The notes under the pieces: model-generated
Told to the model about the DNA's origin: nothing
The model's database searches: none
What the model saw: the letters and a program-made list of their open reading frames with translations, nothing else
Made by a program: the position numbers and the translations under genes
Assembly (NCBI GenBank): GCA_046349775.1
Contig: JAXMBS010000020.1
Location: 1-64,000 of the forward strand
Direction of reading: 5' to 3'
DNA length: 64,000 bases
Source: JAEUIG01 sp046349775
Lineage (GTDB): Bacteria; Planctomycetota; Planctomycetia; Planctomycetales; Planctomycetaceae
Shown: piece after piece, positions 43,601 through 52,078 of the stretch
Layout: the number at the start of each line of letters is the position of its first letter
Position numbering within the stretch: position 1 is the stretch's first letter

Positions 43601-45748
43601 ATGAGCTTGGGGATCAATCGTTTGGGATCGCGGCTGGGGACCACCGCAGATCCCGAAAGTCGAGACGACGCCGGCGATGTCGCGACCTCTCCCGATACGT
43701 TCGCCGACGCCGTTCGCGAGGCGGTCGCGCTGACGCGCGATTGGCTACTCGATCGCCAGCACCCCGACGGCTACTGGGTCGGAGAACTCGAAGGGGACAC
43801 GATCCTCGAGTCCGAGTACGTCCTGCTGCTCACCTGGATCGGGCAGGAGAAAAGTGCAACGGTCCAGCGGCTCGCTGCGCACATTGCCAAAATGCAGTTG
43901 CCCGCCGGCGGCTGGTCACTCTTTCCTGGTGGCCCACTGGAGGTCAGCGGTTCGGTCAAGGCGTACTGGACGCTCAAGATCGCCGGCTACGACATCCACT
44001 CCGAGCCGATGACGCGCGCCCGCAATGCGATCCGTGCGGCCGGCGGCGCTGAACGCGTCAACAGCTTCACGCGTTATTACCTCGCGCTCCTGGGAATCAT
44101 CGAATACCGACAGTGTCCGGCCGTGCCGCCGGAGTTGATGTTTATTCCGCACTGGGCGCCGTTCAACATCTACGAAATGTCCGCCTGGTCGCGGACGATT
44201 CTCGTTCCGCTCAGTCTGCTCTGGGCCTATCAGCCGTCGCGAGAGTTGCCACCCGACCACAAAATCGACGAGCTGTTTCTGAAGTCCCCGGCCGAGCTGC
44301 CGGTCAACATGCCTCCCAGCACGCAGCTCGACGCCATGAAGCGCCGCGCGCGGCTGCCGTGGGAGCGCATTTTCCAGACGATTGACCGCGTCTGGAAACT
44401 GGCGGAGACGTTCCGCATCAAGCCGCTGCGCGCCGCGGCGATTCGCCGTGCGGCCGACTGGATGACGAGCCGGTTCGTGGACAGCGACGGCCTGGGCGCC
44501 ATTTTTCCGCCGATCATCTGGAGCGTCGTCGCGCTCAAGTGCCTGGGACACGGCGACGACTCGCCGGCCGTGCAGGCGCAACTCCGCGAGCTGGAAAAAC
44601 TTGGCCTCGATGATGACGACGGCGCACTGCGGCTGCAGCCCTGCAAGTCTCCCGTCTGGGATTCCGCCATTGCGCTCATCGCCCTCCGCGAGGCCGAAGT
44701 GCCGCCCGAACATCCGCGACTGCGAAAAGCCATCGACTGGCTGCTCTCGAAAGAGGTCCGCACAACAGGCGACTGGTCGGTCCACAATCCGCAACTCGAA
44801 CCGGGAGGCTGGTTCTTCGAGTTCAACAACCGTTTCTATCCGGACGTTGACGACACGACGATGGTCACAATGGCACTGGCCGCCTGCCTCCCCGAGGACG
44901 ATCAGGGCCGGCGGACGACGGCCATCATCGGCACCGGCCCGAAAGGACACACGTCGCAACCGGACCTGCGCGGCGTGGTCAGCGGCCGGACCAGCGACCC
45001 GCTGACGGCCGTCGAGGACATCGAATCGATGCAGCCGATCCTCGCCGCGCTGCAGCGTGGAGCGCGCTGGATGCTCGGCATGCAATGCGCCAACGGCGGC
45101 TGGGGCGCATTCGACCGCGACAACACCCGCGAACTGCTGACGCGCGTCCCGTTCGCCGATCACAACGCCATGATCGATCCGCCGACCGCCGACATCACGG
45201 CCCGTGTGCTGGAAATGTTCGGCCGCCTCGGCTTCGACCCGGATCATCCCGCCCTTCAGCGCGCCCTCGATTTCGTCTGGAAAGAGCAGGAACAGGATCA
45301 CTGCTGGTACGGACGCTGGGGCGTCAACTACATCTACGGCACCTGGCAGGTCCTCGTCGGCCTGAAGGAAATCGGCATCTCGCCGACCGATCGGCGGATG
45401 CGATCGGGGGCACAATGGTTGAAGGACACGCAACAGGCCAGCGGCGGCTGGGGGGAGAGCGCCAACAGCTACGATCACCCGGAACTGCGCGGCCAGGGCC
45501 CGGCCACTGCATCGCAGACGGCATGGGCCGTGATGGGCTTGATCGCCGCCGGCGAAGTTCACTCGCCCGCCGTACGTCGCGGAATTGCGTACCTGCTGTC
45601 CAACCAGCAGGCCGATGGCGCGTGGGAGGAGGACTGGTTCACCGGCACTGGCTTCCCGCGGGTCTTCTACCTCAAGTATCACCTGTACCGCATCTACTTC
45701 CCGCTGATGGCGCTGGCGCGCTACGCTCGCCTGAGCGCCAGAAGCTGA
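43601..45748 (+). CDS. shc: Squalene-hopene cyclase
   Basis: Cyclises squalene to hopene/hopanol, the first step to membrane hopanoids. From the ATG at 43601 (preceded by GAGGA) the product is 715 residues; a GTG at 43580 is an alternative. The catalytic DxDD motif is DVDDT near residue 415, in RFYPDVDDTTMVTMALAA. QW repeats are visible (GYWVGELEGD, GAWEEDWFTG, GGWGAFDRDN, GGWGESANSYDHPELRGQG). Other marks are WTLKIAGYDI and HCWYGRWGVNYIYGTW. Normal size for bacterial shc. The frame is intact and runs plus-strand after bioB. Confidence 0.95.
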   Translation: MSLGINRLGSRLGTTADPESRDDAGDVATSPDTFADAVREAVALTRDWLLDRQHPDGYWVGELEGDTILESEYVLLLTWIGQEKSATVQRLAAHIAKMQLPAGGWSLFPGGPLEVSGSVKAYWTLKIAGYDIHSEPMTRARNAIRAAGGAERVNSFTRYYLALLGIIEYRQCPAVPPELMFIPHWAPFNIYEMSAWSRTILVPLSLLWAYQPSRELPPDHKIDELFLKSPAELPVNMPPSTQLDAMKRRARLPWERIFQTIDRVWKLAETFRIKPLRAAAIRRAADWMTSRFVDSDGLGAIFPPIIWSVVALKCLGHGDDSPAVQAQLRELEKLGLDDDDGALRLQPCKSPVWDSAIALIALREAEVPPEHPRLRKAIDWLLSKEVRTTGDWSVHNPQLEPGGWFFEFNNRFYPDVDDTTMVTMALAACLPEDDQGRRTTAIIGTGPKGHTSQPDLRGVVSGRTSDPLTAVEDIESMQPILAALQRGARWMLGMQCANGGWGAFDRDNTRELLTRVPFADHNAMIDPPTADITARVLEMFGRLGFDPDHPALQRALDFVWKEQEQDHCWYGRWGVNYIYGTWQVLVGLKEIGISPTDRRMRSGAQWLKDTQQASGGWGESANSYDHPELRGQGPATASQTAWAVMGLIAAGEVHSPAVRRGIAYLLSNQQADGAWEEDWFTGTGFPRVFYLKYHLYRIYFPLMALARYARLSARS

Positions 45749-45807
45749 TGGCAGTCCGACACGACGCCACTGTGTCCTCCTGCTTTTCTTTCATTGAGCT
45801 GCGTCGG

Positions 45808-47280
45808 TCAGGACTTCGTCGGCAGCTCTTTGGTCGATTGAGGCTTTGCCGGAAGCAACGCAAGCGCGAGGATGATTCCGGCTGCAATCATGCACGCGCA
45901 GACAACAAAGCTCGTCCGGAACGCCGTCGCCGCTCCATACTGCGGTTTGAGCATGTCGACGATCGCCCCGTACATGTAGCCCGTTGGCGCAGCCGGGACC
46001 ATCAGCATCGTCACAAACGCCATCGCACGCCGGTAGTCCTCCTTGCGCGACGCCGAGAGGATGTAGTTCGGGCAGTACACGCCGGCCAGCTCGCCGGCAC
46101 CGTAAATTCCAAACGCGACCAGGTACACAGGTCCGGTCGCCCACATGGCCCACACCTGAGCGGCCACGAAGATTCCCGCCGTCGTCAGGATGCCGGCCCG
46201 CGGGTTCGTCTTCGTCAGCAGCCAGCCCAGGAACAGCCCGGCCGCGACTTTGAAGCTGAATCGCAGCGTATTCTGCAACCCGGCGAACTTCTCCGGTGCG
46301 TCCCCCAGCGCCGATTCCGAATACAAATTCATGTTCGAGGGGATCGTGTTTCCCGAATACACGAGGATCGTGACGATCGTCGCGATCAGCAGCGTGCGTT
46401 GGGACAGGATGTCGCGAAAGTGGTACACGACCGCCACCGACGCCGCCACCAGCAGGGCAAAACCGAGCGTGCTCGACACCGCATTCGCACCCGTCTTCGA
46501 CTCGCTGCTGCTGAAAAAGAACAGGGCCAAGGCAGCAAAACCGAACGCGAGGCCCACGCACAGCGCCATCACGTCCGACACCGGTTTGCGCGGATGCTCG
46601 TACTCCGGCTGCGGCACGACGCACAGGCCCCCGAGGAGTGACCCGAGCAGCATCGCCGGCGCCCCGAGTCCGAACAGCCACACAAATCCCTGCGGATATC
46701 CCAGTCCGGGGAACTTGTGCCCGAACAATTCCCCCCCCAGCAGACCCACCTGCGCCAGCGAACCGATCACCGCCAGGATCGGGCCGACTCCAAACGCCAG
46801 TCCCAGTGCCAGTCCGCGCCGTGACTCGTCGGTGCCGCGACCAACCATTTCCCACAGGAGTGCGATCGCCGTCGGCCCCGCGGCGCCCGAGATCGCCCCC
46901 TGCAAAATCACGGCGGCGACTTTCACCGACGCCGGCGCATCCGTCTGCAGCACGCCCGCCACGACCAGCAGAATGGCGGCCACCGCCGCGTAACAGAGCG
47001 ACAGTGTCCGCTTGAGATGCCGCACATGCGGCAGCAGCCACGCGATCAGCGCCGGCATCGCGGTCATCGCGAAATAAAACGTCGCCGGCAGATTGGCAAC
47101 GCGCGCATCGGTCCCCAGTCGCTGGCAAAGCGACGCCTGTGTGATTCCGACGTACAGCACCGGCGCCGCGAGATACTGCAACCCTGTGCACGCCGCGAAC
47201 ACGAACAGATTCCGCTGTTGTGCTGACAGCGGCAATCCGCAGGTGGTCATGGACGGTGACGAATCGTCAGGGGAACTCAT
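45808..47280 (-). CDS. Major-facilitator-type transporter
   Basis: This 490-residue protein has about 12 hydrophobic helices (NLFVFAACTGLQYLAAPVLY, FYFAMTAMPALIAWLLP, LSLCYAAVAAILLVVAGVLQ, GAISGAAGPTAIALLWEMVG, GFVWLFGLGAPAMLLGSLLG). A central cytoplasmic loop with PQPEYEHPRKPVSDVMA divides two halves. Short N- and C-terminal tails are polar. No substrate signature is recognised. Convergent with shc and about 115 bases from an oxidoreductase gene upstream on the same strand, which may point to a sugar-related role. Confidence 0.78.
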   Translation of the reverse strand: MSSPDDSSPSMTTCGLPLSAQQRNLFVFAACTGLQYLAAPVLYVGITQASLCQRLGTDARVANLPATFYFAMTAMPALIAWLLPHVRHLKRTLSLCYAAVAAILLVVAGVLQTDAPASVKVAAVILQGAISGAAGPTAIALLWEMVGRGTDESRRGLALGLAFGVGPILAVIGSLAQVGLLGGELFGHKFPGLGYPQGFVWLFGLGAPAMLLGSLLGGLCVVPQPEYEHPRKPVSDVMALCVGLAFGFAALALFFFSSSESKTGANAVSSTLGFALLVAASVAVVYHFRDILSQRTLLIATIVTILVYSGNTIPSNMNLYSESALGDAPEKFAGLQNTLRFSFKVAAGLFLGWLLTKTNPRAGILTTAGIFVAAQVWAMWATGPVYLVAFGIYGAGELAGVYCPNYILSASRKEDYRRAMAFVTMLMVPAAPTGYMYGAIVDMLKPQYGAATAFRTSFVVCACMIAAGIILALALLPAKPQSTKELPTKS

Positions 47281-47396
47281 GCGAGAAGGGCCGAGGTCAA
47301 GGGCTAAGAGTCAAGGGATACTGGTGACATCGAACTCGCTTGCGACTGCACAATCTCTCAACTCTCGTCTCTCAACCCACAGACGTCGGAGTTTCC

Positions 47397-48455
47397 TCAG
47401 CCCTTGACCTTCGGCCCCGACAGCGGCAGCTTCACCGCTTCCCCCGTCCGCGCCGAAACCAGGCACGCTTCGCAAATCTCGACGGCTGCGCGGCCGACGG
47501 CGCCATCGACCTTCGGCGGCCGCCGCTCATGAATGCTGTCCACGAACTCCTGAATCACTCCGATGTGCGGGAACAGCCGGATCGGCGACTTCGGCTCCTT
47601 GAGATAGTCGAACCGCTCCGGCGTGTAGACCCGTTCCCACTTCTCCCCCTGCCCGACGTCGAGGAACTCAAAGTTCTCCAGGTCCAGCATCCCGTCGCGG
47701 CCGACAACCGTGAAACGCACCTCGCTGCTGGGAAGGCTCGGCGCCGGCAGCTCCGACGTGATCCACATGTGTGCCATGATTCCCCCCTCGAACTCGATTT
47801 GCGCCATCACGCTTTGCGCCGTGGCCGCGATGTCGCTGAACGTGTTGACCTGCGCGAACACCCGCGTCGCGTTCTTCCCGGTCAGCCACCGCAGGAAGTC
47901 CGTATTGTGCGATGCCATTCCCATGAATAACCCGCCGCTGCGCGGATCGAACATCCATTGCCGGTCCTGGAACAGGTCTTTCGTCAGTCCGATCGGAAAT
48001 GCCGAGACCGTCCGCATCATCCAGACCGGACCGATCTTGCCCTCGTCGATGAACTGCTTGGCCTTGATCGTCAGCTTGCGGAACCGCTCGGTCTGCACGA
48101 CTCCGAGATTGACCTGTGCCGCCTGACAGGCGTCAATCATCGCGTCGCATTCCGCGACGGTCGGCGCCATCGGCTTTTCGACCAGGATGTGCTTGCCGGC
48201 CGCCGCCGCCTGCTGCGTGATCTCCAGCCGAAACTGGTCCGGAGTCGCGACAACGATGGCGTCCACATCCGGGCGCTTCAGCAATTCGGCGACTGACGCG
48301 CACGCCGGGACGCCGTAGTCGTCTGCCAGCGTGGTGGCGCGTCGGCCGCCCGTGATCGCTGCCAGCCTCGCGCCGCGCGCGTGCTTCGACAGCACCTCAG
48401 AATAGGTCAGGCCCATGAACCCGCTGCCGACCATCCCGACGCCAATGCTCTGCAT
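47397..48455 (-). CDS. Gfo/Idh/MocA-family NAD(P)-dependent oxidoreductase
   Basis: A 352-residue enzyme. I chose the ATG at 48455 because it begins at the Rossmann motif MQSIGVGMVGSGFMGLTYSE; the longer frame adds only unstructured residues. The family signature is VDAIVVATPDQFRLEITQQA followed by AAAGKHILVEKPMAPTVAEC, where EKP is conserved. The C-terminal domain has GGLFMGMASHNTDFLRWLTG, with the His of the active site, and ends IGVIQEFVDSIHERRPPKVD. Family members act on sugars and inositols; substrate unknown. Confidence 0.9.
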   Translation of the reverse strand: MQSIGVGMVGSGFMGLTYSEVLSKHARGARLAAITGGRRATTLADDYGVPACASVAELLKRPDVDAIVVATPDQFRLEITQQAAAAGKHILVEKPMAPTVAECDAMIDACQAAQVNLGVVQTERFRKLTIKAKQFIDEGKIGPVWMMRTVSAFPIGLTKDLFQDRQWMFDPRSGGLFMGMASHNTDFLRWLTGKNATRVFAQVNTFSDIAATAQSVMAQIEFEGGIMAHMWITSELPAPSLPSSEVRFTVVGRDGMLDLENFEFLDVGQGEKWERVYTPERFDYLKEPKSPIRLFPHIGVIQEFVDSIHERRPPKVDGAVGRAAVEICEACLVSARTGEAVKLPLSGPKVKG

Positions 48456-48633
48456 GTTGCCACTCCAGTGGAATTTCAGATCACCACGGAATTCACGGAA
48501 TGCGAATGCCGGCCATGCTACGCGAACAGATCGTCGAACGCGAACACGTGAAGTTGCACCTCGTTGCTGCTTGAACTGACTCCGGTCACTCGGATAGGGT
48601 CGGACGGAGAGATCACCTGCAGCGGGCCGCCTC

Positions 48634-49176
48634 ATGACGCAAGAGAGTGCGACAGTCCCGAAGCCCGAGGGTGAACCCCCACCCGGGCCGGAGTCGGTAC
48701 AACGAATGCCGTCCGCGTCGCCGGTAGCGCATGGCGGGCAGCTGCCGGCGACAACGGGCGCCGATCCGGCAGAGGCGGGTGGCGCAGCGGAGAACTCGGT
48801 GACGACGGCCCTCGGCCTCTCGCGCGGCGACGTGCGCTTCGCATTCGTCTGTGGCGGCGCGATCCTGCTCCTGCTCGTGGCCTATTGGGTGCAATCCGCG
48901 TTCTTCGGCGCCCGGCTGGTCGAGATCGACCGGCTGCCGGAACGGGCGTATCAGTTCCGGCTCGACATCAACTCCGCCACCTGGGTCGAGTGGATGCAAC
49001 TCGATGGGATCGGCGAAGCGCTGGCGCGGCGGATCGTTTCGGATCGCGAACAGCACGGTCCGTTCGCTAGCATTGACGATGTCAGCCGCGTCCAGGGGAT
49101 CGGCCCGAAGACGCTGGCCAATATCCGCCCGCACCTGGACTGCTCCGACTGTCCCCTGCCTGCCTCTCCCCAGTGA
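48634..49176 (+). CDS. ComEA-like helix-hairpin-helix membrane protein
   Basis: A 180-residue protein: disordered Pro/Ala-rich N-terminus, one membrane span (FAFVCGGAILLLLVAYWVQS), then a tandem helix-hairpin-helix DNA-binding domain. That domain reads DINSATWVEWMQLDGIGEAL and then FASIDDVSRVQGIGPKTLAN. This matches ComEA, which binds incoming DNA in natural competence, though many such proteins have other roles. The last four bases overlap the start of the thioesterase gene (GTGA). Confidence 0.85.
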   Translation: MTQESATVPKPEGEPPPGPESVQRMPSASPVAHGGQLPATTGADPAEAGGAAENSVTTALGLSRGDVRFAFVCGGAILLLLVAYWVQSAFFGARLVEIDRLPERAYQFRLDINSATWVEWMQLDGIGEALARRIVSDREQHGPFASIDDVSRVQGIGPKTLANIRPHLDCSDCPLPASPQ

Positions 49177-49652
49177 CTCCTGCCGCTCACAACAACCTGG
49201 CTCAGCAATTCATCGACGCCTATCGGCACGGCGCGTTCCCGTTCCTGCACTCCATTCGCATGGAGCCGCTGGAAATCGGCGACGGCACGGGCCGCCTGCG
49301 ACTGGTTCTGGAGAATCAGCATCTGCGCGTCGGCGGAATCATGCATGGTGGCGTGGCGACGGCGCTGCTCGATACGGCCCTCGGCCTCGCGGCCGCGACC
49401 AAGGCGCCGGAGCAGCACGACGTGGTCACGACGCAATTGAATGTCAACTTCATCCGCGCCGCACGCATCGGGGACGAGTTGATCGGTTCTGCAACTGTGC
49501 AGCACGCCGGGCGACGCACCTGCGTCTGCAAGGGGGAAGTCCGCACACAATCGGGAGATCTGGTCGCCTCTGGTCTGGGGACCATTCTGTTCGTCCCCAT
49601 GCCCAGTGAGGATGCGGACATGCTGCTGGCGCTGGCACGGGGCGAAGGTTGA
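49173..49652 (+). CDS. PaaI-type hotdog-fold thioesterase
   Basis: A 159-residue thioesterase starting at a GTG that overlaps the ComEA-like stop by four bases, so translation is coupled. The hotdog helix and active site are LRVGGIMHGGVATALLDTAL, with the strand VVTTQLNVNFIRAARIGDEL. It would hydrolyse an acyl-CoA or aryl-CoA. Residues after the fold (EDADMLLALARGEG) form a short tail. The substrate is not readable from sequence. Confidence 0.88.
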   Translation: MTPAAHNNLAQQFIDAYRHGAFPFLHSIRMEPLEIGDGTGRLRLVLENQHLRVGGIMHGGVATALLDTALGLAAATKAPEQHDVVTTQLNVNFIRAARIGDELIGSATVQHAGRRTCVCKGEVRTQSGDLVASGLGTILFVPMPSEDADMLLALARGEG

Positions 49653-49868
49653 GGACTTTCGACCTTAGATTTCCGATTTCTGATTTGAGACCGGCATTTG
49701 CATCGGCACACAAAATCGGAAATCGCAAATCGAAAATGACCTCCGCCCCTGTGAAAATGCTCTTGCCAGCCAAGCCAATTCTGGCACAATTGAAAGGTCG
49801 GGTCGCGCCAAACGCAGCGCGACAGGACTGAAGCCCGGTCGGGCGACGGATTTGGCGAGCCGAACGCC
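49653..49868. other. Intergenic stretch with imperfect inverted repeats, upstream of the leader-peptide element
   Basis: An AT-richer segment at about 49664-49740 holds an imperfect inverted repeat of GATTTCCGATTT-like units (GATTTCCGATTTC against AAATCGGAAATC). From 49790 the sequence becomes GC-rich with several short complementary runs (GCGCCAAACGCAGCGC, CCCGGTCGGGC). It could belong to a structured leader RNA, but I recognise no known riboswitch class. Confidence 0.45.
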
Positions 49869-49890
49869 GCGGGGGAACCCCGTTTTTTTA
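49869..49890 (+). terminator. Terminator-like GC hairpin with T-tract just before the leader peptide
   Basis: A short stem (CGGGG-GAA-CCCCG) is followed by TTTTTTT. It lies directly upstream of an extended Shine-Dalgarno sequence, so it could be either the end of the thioesterase transcript or an attenuator. Confidence 0.6.
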
Positions 49891-49906
49891 GAAAGGAGGT
49901 GGTCCT

Positions 49907-49951
49907 GTGGAATACGACAGTCCCAGTAGCCAGCGAGGTGGCGTCGTCTGA
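49907..49951 (+). CDS. 14-residue leader-type peptide with an extended Shine-Dalgarno sequence
   Basis: GTG-started codons read VEYDSPSSQRGGVV and stop at 49949-49951. The preceding AGAAAGGAGGTGGTCC (49890-49905) is complementary to the 3' end of bacterial 16S rRNA over nearly its whole length, far more than a normal ribosome-binding site. A 7-base hairpin follows three bases after the stop. This layout suggests a regulatory leader peptide or a ribosome-capture element rather than a structural protein. Not in any family I recognise. Confidence 0.45.
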   Translation: MEYDSPSSQRGGVV

Positions 49952-49953
49952 TT

Positions 49954-49971
49954 GACAGCCGGCGGGCTGTC
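49954..49971 (+). promoter_or_regulatory. Hairpin right after the leader peptide
   Basis: GACAGCC and GGCTGTC pair perfectly around a 4-base loop, and the left arm is repeated at 49976-49982 (GACAGCC), giving an alternative partner for the right arm. Mutually exclusive pairing is a hallmark of attenuators, but function here is inferred. Confidence 0.5.
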
Positions 49972-50159
49972 GCCTGACAGCCATCTCCTCGTAGGGATCA
50001 CCTTTGATTCACTGCGAGCAACTACCGAGGCTCGGTCTCCCCTCACCGGGAGGCCGGGCCTTGCTCGCTTTGGGAGGAGGTGTTTGCGCGCCTGGCGTTT
50101 GGTACTTTCCGCGTTCGCCAAACACCAAACGACCAAGCACCAAACCACGCATCCCCACG

Positions 50160-51179
50160 ATGCTCCCGACAGCGCTGGCCATCCTCCTCGCCGCAACCCC
50201 TCCGAGCACCGGAAAGGACTCCCCCGTGAACCGGCCGATCATCATCGCTCACCGCGGGGCCAGCGGATATCTGCCCGAACACACGCTGCCAGCGAAAGCC
50301 CTCGCGTTTGCCCAGGGAGCCGATTACCTCGAACAGGACGTCGTCCTCACGAAGGACCGCGTCCCGATCGTCCTGCACGACATCCAGCTCGATGAAGTCA
50401 CCGATGTCGCCGCGAAGTTCCCCGGACGCGCGCGGCCCAATGGACGCTTCTATGCGATCGATTTCACGCTCGACGAAATCCGCGCCCTCAATGTCCACGA
50501 ACGGTTCGATCCGCAGACCGGTGCCCCCCGCGCGCCGCTGCGTTTCCCGGCCGGCAAGTCGCGCTTTGCAATCGTGACGCTGGCCGAGGAAATCGAATTC
50601 GTCCAGGGGCTGATCCACTCCACCGGTCGCAGCGTCGGCATCTATCCAGAGATCAAGGCCCCCCGCTGGCATCGCGACCAGGGCTACGACATCAGCCCGA
50701 TCGTCCTCGACATCCTCACGAAGTACGGATACACCGCTGCGGGCGATCGGATCTTTGTGCAATGCTTCGATGAAATCGAAACGCGTCGTTTGCGCGAAGA
50801 ACTTGGTACGAAGCTGCCGCTGATCCAACTGATCGCCGCTCCACCGAAGTCCGGCGAAGATCCGCACGCAGCGCTCGTCACCGACGCCGGGCTGGCGAAG
50901 ATTGCAGAGTACGCACAAGGAATCGGACCGGCGCTGAACCGGATCGTCACCGGCACTGACGGCAACGGTCAGCCGACCCTCAGCGACCTGGTCGCACTCG
51001 CACATCGACACGGCCTGAAAGTGCATCCCTACACGTTTCGAGCCGATGCGGTGCCTCCCTTCGCGGCGGACTTCGACGGCCTGATGGACCTGTTTCTCGT
51101 CAGCGTGCGAGTCGATGGCCTGTTCACAGACTTCCCCGACCGAACCAGGCAGTTTGTCGATCGCCGGCTTGCCAGGTAA
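50160..51179 (+). CDS. Glycerophosphodiester phosphodiesterase (GlpQ-like)
   Basis: A 339-residue enzyme releasing glycerol-3-phosphate from glycerophosphodiesters. The ATG at 50160 gives a short hydrophobic leader (MLPTALAILLAATPPSTGKD). The catalytic motif is IIIAHRGASGYLPEHTLPAK followed by DYLEQDVVLTKDRVPIVLHD, supplying His, Arg, Glu, Asp and the second His. Later parts (SVGIYPEIKAPRWHRDQGYD, IFVQCFDEIETRRLREELGT, HRHGLKVHPYTFRAD, VDGLFTDFPD) match the periplasmic GlpQ type. The end overlaps the convergent DUF2071 gene by 56 bases. Confidence 0.92.
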   Translation: MLPTALAILLAATPPSTGKDSPVNRPIIIAHRGASGYLPEHTLPAKALAFAQGADYLEQDVVLTKDRVPIVLHDIQLDEVTDVAAKFPGRARPNGRFYAIDFTLDEIRALNVHERFDPQTGAPRAPLRFPAGKSRFAIVTLAEEIEFVQGLIHSTGRSVGIYPEIKAPRWHRDQGYDISPIVLDILTKYGYTAAGDRIFVQCFDEIETRRLREELGTKLPLIQLIAAPPKSGEDPHAALVTDAGLAKIAEYAQGIGPALNRIVTGTDGNGQPTLSDLVALAHRHGLKVHPYTFRADAVPPFAADFDGLMDLFLVSVRVDGLFTDFPDRTRQFVDRRLAR

Positions 51180-51972
51180 TTGCGGGTCGAGGAGCGCGAG
51201 GGCGCGGCCTCGACATCCACGGAACCTGCAAAAGATCCGTGATCGCTGCGGCACGATTGAGTGTCGGCAGAGCGTGCCACTCGTGCGCAATGTTTCGCAT
51301 CAGCAGTCCGCAATCGAGATGGACGGATCCCGGCGGGAACAGTCCGACGTTCTGGAATAACTGCGATCGGGCATATTCGACTTCGAGCGGCTCGACGCGC
51401 CAGTCCGGGCAGTGCAATTCCAGCCCTTCGAATTGCCGACCGTTCCGCGAGGGTGAGTATCCGCAACTCCCTCTGGAGAAGAACCGCGACGCGTCGTCGA
51501 CGCTCGCGAATACCGAGTCGCGCGGCCAGCCAGCAGTGATGTGTGCGCTCACGTCGACGCTGGTTTGGCCGTCGTCACTCAGGCTGCCGATGTGGAATGT
51601 ACGTGCGGTTTCCGACACGCAGAACTTCGCGAGTGTGTGAGCACCGGGAAACAGTCGTCCGCCTGCGAGCGCGTTCCACCGCGAGTTTGTCTGGCGACGG
51701 ACGACGAAGACGCCTGTGTTCCTGGTGCCATTGGCGTCCCACTGGACTGCGATGCGGTGGGCCGCATTCTCCGACGAGAATCCCCCACGGGAAGGCCACC
51801 ACACTGGTCGGAGACTGCGAAAGCGGATCAGGCAGATACCGGCGATCCCGAGTCCGTTGACCAGTTGCGGACGAAACGGAGCCGGGAGAATCGTTGCGAG
51901 GATGTCCGGATCGACCCGATAGTTGATCAGCAGGCGGCGATCGATGATGCCCCGGATCACTGGCAGTTGCAT
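51124..51972 (-). CDS. DUF2071 (acetoacetate-decarboxylase-fold-like) protein
   Basis: The ATG at 51972 starts MQLPVIRGIIDRRLLINYRV, giving 282 residues. It continues ATILPAPFRPQLVNGLGIAG and FSSENAAHRIAVQW, with TGVFVVRRQTNSRWNALAGG, the pattern of DUF2071/YqjF-type proteins related to the acetoacetate decarboxylase fold. The late segment HCPDWRVEPLEVEYARSQLF is also typical. Function is not established for this group. Its 3' end overlaps the glpQ-like gene on the opposite strand. Confidence 0.75.
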   Translation of the reverse strand: MQLPVIRGIIDRRLLINYRVDPDILATILPAPFRPQLVNGLGIAGICLIRFRSLRPVWWPSRGGFSSENAAHRIAVQWDANGTRNTGVFVVRRQTNSRWNALAGGRLFPGAHTLAKFCVSETARTFHIGSLSDDGQTSVDVSAHITAGWPRDSVFASVDDASRFFSRGSCGYSPSRNGRQFEGLELHCPDWRVEPLEVEYARSQLFQNVGLFPPGSVHLDCGLLMRNIAHEWHALPTLNRAAAITDLLQVPWMSRPRPRAPRPAITWQAGDRQTAWFGRGSL

Positions 51973-52078
51973 GGCGGTTCCCTTCGAATGACACCCGTCA
52001 TCCACGGAACCGCAGAATCATGCAATGATTCACAGGCTGTTGTGCGGCTATCAACCATCGACGATCAACCATCCGCCG

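Noticed and set aside
43916..45682. 588-residue minus-strand open frame across the squalene-hopene cyclase
   Set aside because: Antisense shadow of shc, which has the DxDD and QW motifs in the plus frame.
49890..49905. Fragment of a 16S rRNA gene end
   Set aside because: The sequence is the complement of the 16S 3' tail rather than the tail itself, and no 16S helix sequence precedes it; it acts as a Shine-Dalgarno element.
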